In this document: positions 38,345 to 45,992 of the stretch, in pieces
Layout: each line of letters starts with the position of its first letter
How positions within the stretch are numbered: position 1 is the first letter of the stretch
From: an uncultured bacterium
GTDB taxonomy: Bacteria; Myxococcota_A; Bradymonadia; UBA7976; VGTA01
Assembly (NCBI GenBank): GCA_943788935.1
Contig: CALSSE010000012.1
Coordinates: 62,001-126,000 of the forward strand
DNA: 64,000 bases
Reading direction: 5' to 3'
Notes under the pieces: generated by a model
Seen by the model: the letters and a program-made list of their open reading frames with translations, nothing else
Told to the model about the DNA's origin: nothing
The model's database searches: none
Program-made: the position numbers and the translations under genes

Positions 38345-38587
38345 ATGATCCTAAGAACTTTAATAGTGTTGAGTATTTGTCTCACCTCTGCGGGCGCTTT
38401 TGCTCAAGATAAACCAAAATCGAAGTTCTACAACTTTGATGACTTATTGATCAATGGTGAATACCAAAAGCCCACTGTCCTTTATACTGACTCGAAGAAG
38501 AAGATGAAGTTTGAGGCATTACTTAGCTTAAAAAAGCAGTTTATTAGAAAACTTAAAGAGACCGCTAAGGACTCAAGTCTCCGCTGA
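38345..38587 (+). CDS. Small exported protein (GltF/NfsF position)
   Basis: 80 aa from the ATG at 38345, with GGAGAG about seven bases upstream. A signal peptide ends SAGAFAQD; the mature part of about 60 residues contains KFYNFDDLLINGEYQKPTVL and a Lys-rich amphipathic helix. No domain that I recognise. It sits between the TPR lipoprotein and the zinc-ribbon/AgmX-C gene, where the Myxococcus Glt and Nfs sets carry a short F component; assignment by position only. Confidence 0.68.
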   Translation: MILRTLIVLSICLTSAGAFAQDKPKSKFYNFDDLLINGEYQKPTVLYTDSKKKMKFEALLSLKKQFIRKLKETAKDSSLR

Positions 38588-38677
38588 GCTGTTAGAGGCT
38601 ACCAAGCGTTCAGCAGATGTAAACAGTGAACACGCGAGCTCTCTTTTATCTCAACATACCTTTGATAGGCACTTATT

Positions 38678-40426
38678 ATGAATATCACTTGCGACCAGTG
38701 TGGTAAGCGCTACAAAATGAAAGCGCAGCAAACAAAAAAGGCGTTCAAGACGAGGTGTAAGCGATGCTCAAATGTGATCATCGTTAGACCTGAAGAGCTC
38801 CAGCTTTCAGCTGAGGCTCAGTCCCAGAATCCTGTAGCTGCAGAGAGTTCGAACGCTAGCTGGTATGCAGTTATTGATGGTCAACAGAACGGACCATTTA
38901 CGCATGAACAGCTACGCGGCTATTTAGCTAATGGTTCTCTCGATGCAGAGTCTTTTGTATGGCGTGAAGGGATGAGCAATTGGGAGCCACTCGCCCAAAT
39001 CTCAGAACTCTCTGATATCATTCACCAACAAGCTACGCCTCACCCTGTGACCTCTGCTCCGATGCCTGAACAGGTGATCAAACAGAGCGCTAACAACCAA
39101 GATGAGCCGCCGGTGAAGGGCAATCCCACCTCCACTAAGAGTTCGGGTGTTGATACTCAAGAGCCGGAGAGAGCGTCTGATCATCAGGCGATGTCAATGG
39201 GGGTGCAGATCGGTCATGATCGAGCGCTCCTAGCTCAAGTTAAATCACAAGAACTAGCGAAACAAGAGGTGATGTTTTCTTCGGAAAATGCTTCCACTCA
39301 AGGAGATAGCGCTTCAGCTTCGCTCACTAACCAACGAAATGAAAACTCCGTCTTATTTAGCCTAGATTCAATCGATGGAATGAGTGCGGGCGGAATCGAT
39401 ATTAAGAATGCACCCGTCTCTTCAATGGCTAGTCAGCCAGTGGCGAGGCCTATGGTGACCAATACAGGAGGGAGCGATGGGTCAGGTTTGATCGATCTCT
39501 CAGCCCTCTCTTCTATTCGAACACCTGGTAATGGTGCAGCAAGCACAGGTCCCGTTCCTATTAACCTAACCGCGGGAGTTAAAAGGGTCGGGGGGGGGCG
39601 CTCACTCACTAACCGATCTACTGATCTAAAGACGGTTGCCTTAGCGATCTGTTCAACGGCTCTTGTATTAGTTATAGGGTTCATAGGATACCAAAAAATG
39701 GTCATTCCTCAGCCAGCCCAGCAACAACCAATCTCTCTGGGTAATCCTTCAGCAATAAACCCGATCAAGCCTGGAACAGCTAAAGTTAACTCTCCTGTGG
39801 CCACAAAAGTGGCAATACAGAAAAATGTCAAAACGATTCCAGCAGACCCGACCGATGTTAAGGCTCCTAAAGCTGTGAAGAGCTCTACGAAGTCGAGTGC
39901 CTCGGGTTCGAAGAAGTCTAAACGCTCTTCAAAGTCAACATCTAGGCGCTCAAAAGCCAAAGAGAGAGCTTCGAGGAGGCGAAATAAAACTCAGCGTCGA
40001 TCATCGAGTCGAAAAGCGGCTAAATCGAGCTCATCTAGATCAAAAAAGTCTGAGGCGACTGCTCTCCTCAGTAATCTAAATGGAGGTAAGCGAAAGAGTA
40101 GCGGAGGCGGTTTGAGCGCGATCACGGGCTCTTCAAAACCGAAAAAGACGGGACCAAAGAAACCTTCTAAGAGCTCTATTACGAAGGCTATGAGGAGAGT
40201 CAATCTCGGCAGTTGTCTCGGTCGAGACCCTTCTCTAAAAGGGAAAGGTCGGATCAAAGTGAGGATCGTTGCCATCAGCTCAGGTGCGATCAAGACAGCG
40301 AGAGTCCTCAACAGCCCTTTCAAGAGCTCTCCGGTGGGGGCTTGCTTAGAGCGTGAAGTCAGACGACAGCGATTCCCTGCTTTTACCGACCCAGATATTA
40401 GCTTTACCTTCCCTTTTAAAAACTAA
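38678..40426 (+). CDS. Zinc-ribbon/GYF/TM/AgmX-C protein (GltJ/GltG-like)
   Basis: 582 aa. Order: an N-terminal zinc ribbon with CxxC pairs at Cys5/Cys8 and Cys27/Cys30; a GYF_2 domain (about 60-112: WYAVIDGQQNGPFTHEQL, VWREGMSNWEPL); a polar linker; one transmembrane helix near 318-338; a very basic Lys/Arg/Ser linker (about 398-460); and a C-terminal AgmX/PglI-type TonB-like domain (GRIKVRIVAISSGAI, CLEREVRRQRFPAF, FTFPFKN). This is the architecture of Myxococcus GltJ/AgmX, which spans the inner membrane and carries motor force to the periplasmic TPR parts. It ends the cluster. Confidence 0.85.
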   Translation: MNITCDQCGKRYKMKAQQTKKAFKTRCKRCSNVIIVRPEELQLSAEAQSQNPVAAESSNASWYAVIDGQQNGPFTHEQLRGYLANGSLDAESFVWREGMSNWEPLAQISELSDIIHQQATPHPVTSAPMPEQVIKQSANNQDEPPVKGNPTSTKSSGVDTQEPERASDHQAMSMGVQIGHDRALLAQVKSQELAKQEVMFSSENASTQGDSASASLTNQRNENSVLFSLDSIDGMSAGGIDIKNAPVSSMASQPVARPMVTNTGGSDGSGLIDLSALSSIRTPGNGAASTGPVPINLTAGVKRVGGGRSLTNRSTDLKTVALAICSTALVLVIGFIGYQKMVIPQPAQQQPISLGNPSAINPIKPGTAKVNSPVATKVAIQKNVKTIPADPTDVKAPKAVKSSTKSSASGSKKSKRSSKSTSRRSKAKERASRRRNKTQRRSSSRKAAKSSSSRSKKSEATALLSNLNGGKRKSSGGGLSAITGSSKPKKTGPKKPSKSSITKAMRRVNLGSCLGRDPSLKGKGRIKVRIVAISSGAIKTARVLNSPFKSSPVGACLEREVRRQRFPAFTDPDISFTFPFKN

Positions 40427-40433
40427 TCTTACT

Positions 40434-40470
40434 CATTCTCACCGTTCAAAGAGTGAGAATGGACGATTTT
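40434..40470. terminator. Bidirectional terminator between the GltJ-like gene and dapF
   Basis: A perfect 9-bp stem CATTCTCAC / GTGAGAATG with a 10-nt loop, followed on the plus strand by GACGATTTT. On the minus strand the stem is followed after about 12 bases by a T-run. It lies in the 46-bp gap between convergent genes, so it probably ends both transcripts. Confidence 0.7.
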
Positions 40471-40472
40471 AG

Positions 40473-41324
40473 TTAATATGAAGACCGATCCACCCCTAAG
40501 GGCATGAAGAGCTCACCTTGATAGACTTCATGAGCCGGTCCCCACATTAAGAGACCCCGCTCATTAATCTCTATGTCGAGCTCTCCACCAGGCAAGTACA
40601 CCTTGATTGTCTGTGAGAGAGCGAATCTCCCCTCGATGTATCCCTGATAGACGGTTGCGCACGCGCCTGTACCACAAGCTAATGTCCAACCACAGCCTCT
40701 CTCATGAACATGCAAGCGGATCTCATGAGCGTTGAGCTGCTCTGCGAAAGAGACATTAACACCATCTTCGATGACTTCGTTGAAACGGTGCGCAAGTGTC
40801 CATCGATCCTGGGAGTGATTCGGGTCATAGGTGACAATATGGGGGTTACCAAATGAATAAATCGAAAAAACTTCGCCAAAGAGAGAACGTTCGGCGATCG
40901 TGTCTGGCCATCCCATGTCTATACCGATTAGATCAGGAGAAGTACGCCTTGGCTGATGGACCCTAAAACGACCCCCCCCCGTCATAATCGTGATATTCCC
41001 CTGTGGTTTCGAGAAGATATGATGATGACTCGATAGATATTTAACGACACATCTGAGCCCGTTGCCACACATCTTAGCTAAGCTACCATCTGCGTTATAG
41101 ATGGTCATCTCATAGGGAGATATGATCTCACTTGTTGATGGGTCTTCATTGAGAGTATGCTGTGAACGACTAACGATCAAGACACCATCGGCTCCGACAC
41201 CGAAATGTGGGTCACACATTGAGATGATCTCTTCTCTACTAAGAGAGAGTGATAAAGTGGGCGACTGAATTTGATCAACGAGTATAAAGTGATTCCCGCA
41301 TCCTTCTACTTTTGTAAACTTCAT
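40473..41324 (-). CDS. dapF: Diaminopimelate epimerase
   Basis: 283 aa, near the usual 274-280. Both active-site cysteines are present in their motifs: NADGSLAKMCGNGLRC and TLACGTGACAT. The N-terminus shows KVEGCGNHFILVD. It interconverts LL- and meso-diaminopimelate in the cytosol for lysine and peptidoglycan synthesis. It stands alone on the minus strand between two plus-strand blocks; no other lysine genes are in the window. Confidence 0.96.
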   Translation of the reverse strand: MKFTKVEGCGNHFILVDQIQSPTLSLSLSREEIISMCDPHFGVGADGVLIVSRSQHTLNEDPSTSEIISPYEMTIYNADGSLAKMCGNGLRCVVKYLSSHHHIFSKPQGNITIMTGGGRFRVHQPRRTSPDLIGIDMGWPDTIAERSLFGEVFSIYSFGNPHIVTYDPNHSQDRWTLAHRFNEVIEDGVNVSFAEQLNAHEIRLHVHERGCGWTLACGTGACATVYQGYIEGRFALSQTIKVYLPGGELDIEINERGLLMWGPAHEVYQGELFMPLGVDRSSY

Positions 41325-41471
41325 TTAGTGTGTAGCCTATAAGTGAGCAGTTGTTTTTATTTGAAGGCACAAGTTCATGTTCCGGTACTCTAGACCTCTG
41401 TGTCTTAATGGTGTATTGAACTCTATAACTTGGCCTATCTATACCCCCTTATAGTAGAATTTAGGAACATA

Positions 41472-44400
41472 ATGTCTAATCGCAGAGACAAACTCATTAC
41501 CTTAGTTCTGAATATTGCCATCTCTACATTGGCGTTTAGCTCTCATGCTGCGCCTTTACCGTTCGACAAGCCGTTGAGCGATAAGTATCTAAGACTAGAG
41601 GTGGTAGTCCCTAACGATTTTACCTCCAACTGCAGGATGCTTAAGAAGGCAGCCACCTGTAAAGTCTCTGTGTACAGCTCTGAGCTGTTGAGAGTCTTCA
41701 AAGTTGGGACTAAGCGTGGGATCAAAGTAAACGCTAATGAACGCCGGAGAGAGATCTCCTTCTCATTTGATGACGAGCGATTGAAGCTACAGGATAAAGT
41801 GATCGACGGTCCTCCACGATGGGTCATTGAGATCGGTTACCCAGAGACTCTGATCCAACCCGTTGAGGATGAATTACCCTTCAGACCTTATCCGATGCCC
41901 GTTCAAACGGTTCAGCTTAAGAGGCCATCAATGACCGTTCGGCCCCTGACAGGTGAAGGTCAAGAGATCGAAGCTTTTAACCGCTGCTATGGACTGTGGG
42001 AGAAGTCCGATCTCAGACGAGCATGGACGGAGTGTAAACGCATAGACGCTATGTTTGAGGCCGACCAAACAGTAAAGAGCGCTGTCGCTCGCCTAAAGGC
42101 TGAGATCATTTACCAACATTTACAGCGACTCTCGGATGATGAAGCAACAGCGAGAAGTTTCATCGGTCAAAATGTTTTCTATATGGGGAACAGAGTGAAC
42201 CATACGGCAGGTACCACTGCTGATATAAGATACACAATCAATGGTCAGGCTCAGAGCGCGACCCTCTCTATTCTAGACGCTAATGGGCAGCAGGTATTTA
42301 AGAGCTTAGTTGATGTTGGTGAGCCCGGGCGCATTCAAGCAACCTCATGGTTGGGTGTTGATAGTAATGAAATAGAGTTACCGACTGGATCATACTCGGT
42401 CGTTGTTTCTCCAATCGCTGCACCCGGCGCTAAAGAGGCTCCAACCGCGCAGACCTATGTGCGTGGTTTGGTTACTAACTTTCAACTCGTGAATGGTCTA
42501 CCAAAGCTCCTTATCGATGGGAATCTAGTGAACCGTTCGGCTATTATCGATCCTAATACCGATCAGCCAGGGTCTAAAAATCCCAAAGATTATTTCTACA
42601 TGGATGATCCAAATGCCCATCCAAGAGATAGCGCAATAGGTCACTTGAAACGCGCTCAAGAGGCTGCTGGACCCAATGAGAGAGAGCGCGCTCGCTATAT
42701 ATTATTGGCTTCAGATCTCATGTATGAACGTTCTCCTAACGAAGCGATTCAATACTTACAAGATATGCAAGGGCGCTTTCTTGACGCTGATCCTTATCTG
42801 CTAGCAGAGCGAGCGAGACTTCTTTTACAGATCGACTCTCATGATGAAGCGAAACGGGTTTTAGATCAAATCGCACGCTTAGACACCCGTCAAGAGCACG
42901 TGATGGGATCTAGACTATTGGCGCTAGCGAGTTTGGCATATGCTAAAGGTGATTTCACCAATGCCACTGTGCTTTACGATGAGGCCCGGGAGTCTTTTCC
43001 TGAGCTGCTCATGAAAGAGTCAGGCCCTCTCTTCCAAGTCGCAGAGCTATACTTTCGCGCTCGACGTTTAGAAGAGGCTCGTCCATTTTATCAGGAGTTC
43101 CTTGATCGCTTCAGCGGTGAAGTACCTCATTGGATCGCTGAGGTGAGGCTTTCACAGATCAAGTCCTTCGACAGACCGTTAGAGGCCGCGAATGAGATGA
43201 TCTCTTTGGGTCAAACCCTAGAAGAGCCAGAAGGGCAGCAGCTCGCTCAACTATACACGATCACTCTCTCGACTAATAGCGTTCGTGGCCCAAGCCCCGA
43301 GACCGTTCTGAAGAACGTGAGTAATGGAACGCCAACACCTTACGTATTAGAGGAGCTTTGGATGCAAAAGGCGCGTCGAGCGCTCGGTGAAGGTGATCTG
43401 CAGACCGCATTTAATTACTCTCAAAAAATAGTAGAGAAGATGCCAAATAGCTCTCTATTGAGAGACTCAAGTTTGTTTTTCCAGAGAGTTCTTCTTCTTC
43501 AGGTAGATCGTCTCCTGAGAGATGGGAAGCCGTTGGATCTGTTCCTTCTCTTCCTCAAAGAAAAGAAGAGACGTTTTCGCGAGCCAGCGGTGAGAGGTTT
43601 GCTCCACCTCTACGTAGCGAGAGCGACACGTGAGCTCAAAATGTTAGAGCTCGCCATTCAAGATGTTATCTCGGAAGGTGGGTTGCCCGGTGCGAGTGAT
43701 CCTAGAGTGGCTGCACTATTAAACTTGGAGCTCACTGGCGTATATCGAGAGCTGATCCAAGATAATGATGAGTCCGGCGAAGAGGCTCGTATGCACGTTA
43801 ATCAATTTAAACAGCTCGTAGAGTCACTGCAACGACGTTATCCAAACCAGTTTGATAACTATGATTATTGGGCTTCACTTGGCTATTACCATGAGCTACA
43901 AGGAGACTTACGTAAGGCAAAGCAAATTTACTTGTACGCTCTTAATGGCCCCAATATGAATCCAAAAGAGAGGCTGTTGTTAGGAGAGTCGATCTTTAAG
44001 GTGTACATGGCGATGCCGGATCGTGAGAAAGCTCTACATGCTCTAAAGGTATTGCTCCTGATTCATGATGAATACAGAGATGAACTCGATATGCCTGGTT
44101 TCAGAGCTAAGACACTGTGGAAGCGAGTTGAACTCAACATTGACCGAGAAGATTGGCCGAGCACTGTCAAGTCTATTAAAGAGTATTTAGTCGAGAGTCA
44201 AAGCGTCCTCAGTCAAATGCAATCAGAACAGCTGAATACCAACAATGAAGAGCGGAAGAAGGAGCTTTTCTTTTATAGTGACCTCGATGCAGAGCGGCGC
44301 CGAGAGGCCTTGTTCTATCATGGGTACGCTCTGCTTAAGATCGGTTTGGTCAGGCAAGCTAAGAAGCAGTGGGACCTACTCTATAAAGAAGCTCCCGAGG

Positions 44401-44495
44401 ACGTATATGGGACTTTGGCAGAAGAAGAACTACGGATGCTCTCTTGGCGTGAGTCAGTTTCGCCCGAGTTAGTGAAGTCTATCTCCGAGAAATGA
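41472..44495 (+). CDS. Exported TPR protein with an embedded FlgD-like domain
   Basis: 1007 aa from the ATG at 41472 with AGGAAC upstream (a TTG frame opens at 41430). A signal peptide ends SHAAPLP. Residues about 30-135 form a beta domain; about 229-357 closely follow the FlgD Ig/Tudor region of this same locus (FIGQNVFYMGN versus FVGHDVIARGD; TYVRGLVTNFQLVNGLPKLL versus TYVRGQVTGVRFDEGYPELL). From about 390 to the end it is TPR-type helices. It is exported and probably periplasmic. It lies immediately upstream of flgB, so a flagellar role such as a periplasmic scaffold is likely but inferred. Confidence 0.78.
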   Translation: MSNRRDKLITLVLNIAISTLAFSSHAAPLPFDKPLSDKYLRLEVVVPNDFTSNCRMLKKAATCKVSVYSSELLRVFKVGTKRGIKVNANERRREISFSFDDERLKLQDKVIDGPPRWVIEIGYPETLIQPVEDELPFRPYPMPVQTVQLKRPSMTVRPLTGEGQEIEAFNRCYGLWEKSDLRRAWTECKRIDAMFEADQTVKSAVARLKAEIIYQHLQRLSDDEATARSFIGQNVFYMGNRVNHTAGTTADIRYTINGQAQSATLSILDANGQQVFKSLVDVGEPGRIQATSWLGVDSNEIELPTGSYSVVVSPIAAPGAKEAPTAQTYVRGLVTNFQLVNGLPKLLIDGNLVNRSAIIDPNTDQPGSKNPKDYFYMDDPNAHPRDSAIGHLKRAQEAAGPNERERARYILLASDLMYERSPNEAIQYLQDMQGRFLDADPYLLAERARLLLQIDSHDEAKRVLDQIARLDTRQEHVMGSRLLALASLAYAKGDFTNATVLYDEARESFPELLMKESGPLFQVAELYFRARRLEEARPFYQEFLDRFSGEVPHWIAEVRLSQIKSFDRPLEAANEMISLGQTLEEPEGQQLAQLYTITLSTNSVRGPSPETVLKNVSNGTPTPYVLEELWMQKARRALGEGDLQTAFNYSQKIVEKMPNSSLLRDSSLFFQRVLLLQVDRLLRDGKPLDLFLLFLKEKKRRFREPAVRGLLHLYVARATRELKMLELAIQDVISEGGLPGASDPRVAALLNLELTGVYRELIQDNDESGEEARMHVNQFKQLVESLQRRYPNQFDNYDYWASLGYYHELQGDLRKAKQIYLYALNGPNMNPKERLLLGESIFKVYMAMPDREKALHALKVLLLIHDEYRDELDMPGFRAKTLWKRVELNIDREDWPSTVKSIKEYLVESQSVLSQMQSEQLNTNNEERKKELFFYSDLDAERRREALFYHGYALLKIGLVRQAKKQWDLLYKEAPEDVYGTLAEEELRMLSWRESVSPELVKSISEK
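42158..42545 (+). other. FlgD-like domain inside the TPR protein
   Basis: This segment encodes residues about 229-357. It can be aligned by eye end to end with residues about 90-215 of the flgD product at 52850-53506, including the strand SATLSILDANGQQVF (flgD: EASVIIRDAYGEVIY) and LPTGSYSVVVS (flgD: APSGRYSVSVE). Confidence 0.75.
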
Positions 44496-44602
44496 AGACG
44501 ATGAGACCTCTGAGAGGGAAAAAGTGTGAATCTTTGAGGTTCTCTCTTTCATCGCAGGCAAAAGTAGTACATAAAGGATGAGATAAGTAAGGAGGGTATA
44601 AT

Positions 44603-45019
44603 ATGAGTTTGATCTTCGACCGATTATCTTCAACGATGCAACATGCGATGAATTATCGCTTACAGCGTCATAATATGATTTCTGCTAATATAGCGAATAT
44701 TGACACTCCAGGGTACACGCCTGTTGAGGTTCAGTTCGATGCGCAACTTAGTAGTTACTATGAGAATTCAGACCCTAAGACCTCAACAGCAAGAGGCTTA
44801 ACTGTTACTCATTCCTCTCACTATGGAATGGATGACCCTATCGAAAAAGCAGAAGTCGAGTTCGACGCCTATTCCCTTCCAGACATGAAAGGGAATTCCG
44901 TAGATATCGATCATGAGTCATCTAAGATGGCACAAAATCAAATAATGTATCGTACGCTCATCACCGCCTATAATAAGAGAATGAGCCTTCTTCAGCATGT
45001 GATCAGCGGAGGTCGATAA
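44603..45019 (+). CDS. flgB: Flagellar proximal rod protein FlgB
   Basis: 138 aa, typical length. The rod-family N-terminal motif is present (NMISANIANIDTPGYTPVEVQFD), and the end MYRTLITAYNKRMSLLQHVISGGR matches FlgB. It is exported by the flagellar secretion apparatus into the proximal rod. A strong GGAGGG site precedes the ATG. First structural gene of the flagellar operon; it overlaps flgC by one base. Confidence 0.96.
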   Translation: MSLIFDRLSSTMQHAMNYRLQRHNMISANIANIDTPGYTPVEVQFDAQLSSYYENSDPKTSTARGLTVTHSSHYGMDDPIEKAEVEFDAYSLPDMKGNSVDIDHESSKMAQNQIMYRTLITAYNKRMSLLQHVISGGR

Positions 45020-45456
45020 TGGATTTCTTTACAGCTATTAATGTCAGCTCCTCAGGGCTAAGCGCTCAGAGGACAAGGTTAAACGTCGCGTCTACAAACC
45101 TCGCGAATGTAGAGACCACAAGAACAGAGGAGGGGGGTCCGTTTAAGAGACGTCAAGTGGTCCTCTCTGCTGTCCCTTTTACAAACGCGTTTAAGGATGT
45201 ACAGAGAGCAGACATGCATGACCAAACTCACACTGTGGAAGTCACAAGCATCGAAGCTGATTCATCTGAGCCCCGTCTCATTTATAATCCTGATCATCCA
45301 GACGCTCGTGATGATGGCTATGTAGCGATGCCCAATATTAACCCTATCTCTGAGATGGTAGATCTCCTCGGGACTTCTAGAAGTTACGAAGCGAACGTGT
45401 CTGCGCTAAAAGCAGCTAAGTCAATGGCCCTTGAGGCCCTTAAGCTCGGCAGCTAA
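45019..45456 (+). CDS. flgC: Flagellar proximal rod protein FlgC
   Basis: 145 aa. Rod/hook signatures at both ends: SSSGLSAQRTRLNVASTNLANVETT, and the C-terminal MVDLLGTSRSYEANVSALKAAK. The usual ANP-type segment is NPDHPDARDDGYVAMPNINPI. It assembles with FlgB into the proximal rod. The start codon shares a base with the flgB stop (TAATG). Confidence 0.96.
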   Translation: MDFFTAINVSSSGLSAQRTRLNVASTNLANVETTRTEEGGPFKRRQVVLSAVPFTNAFKDVQRADMHDQTHTVEVTSIEADSSEPRLIYNPDHPDARDDGYVAMPNINPISEMVDLLGTSRSYEANVSALKAAKSMALEALKLGS

Positions 45457-45479
45457 AAATAAGATAAGCGAGAAACCTA

Positions 45480-45809
45480 ATGAAACTATCAACGATTACA
45501 GCCCAAACTCCAAGAGAACTTGGCTACTTAAGAGAACTCGGCTTTGATAACGCTTCTTCAAAGACAGCGAGCTCAACTTCTATACAAGGCCCATCTTTCG
45601 TCGATTATTTATCAAGTCAAGTAGAGCAGGTTAATCACAAGATCGTAGCGGCGGACCAAAGAGTCGCTGATGTGGCGACTGGGAAGAGCCAAAACCTTCA
45701 TGAAATGATGGTAGCCTTGAACAAGGCAGACTTGTCGCTAAAGATGTTGACACAAGTAAGAAATAAAGCGGTTGAAGCTTATCAAGAGCTCATGCGAATG
45801 AGCCTCTAA
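45480..45809 (+). CDS. fliE: Flagellar MS-ring/rod adapter FliE
   Basis: 109 aa. The conserved FliE pattern is visible: FVDYLSSQVEQVNHKIVAAD, VATGKSQNLHEMMVALNKAD, LTQVRNKAVEAYQELMRM. It links the MS ring to the proximal rod and is exported by the flagellar apparatus. 23 bp after flgC; a 183-bp gap then separates it from the fliF-fliG gene. Confidence 0.95.
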   Translation: MKLSTITAQTPRELGYLRELGFDNASSKTASSTSIQGPSFVDYLSSQVEQVNHKIVAADQRVADVATGKSQNLHEMMVALNKADLSLKMLTQVRNKAVEAYQELMRMSL

Positions 45810-45992
45810 GTTCATACAGTATTCAAGAAAGTTTAAATGATCTCTCTTCAGACTTTAATCTTTAGATTACTTAGCGTAGAACGCTTGTACAAATCGTAAT
45901 ACTATCCAAATAACTGGCCTCTGAAATCTCTCGTGCACTTGAGCGGATTTAAGTCTTTAGGCCCCTCACTCTAGAATAGAACGATATCCCAC

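Noticed and set aside
44596..44602. TATAAT box upstream of flgB
   Set aside because: It sits directly on the start codon, between the GGAGGG site and the ATG, so it cannot be the -10 element of this gene.
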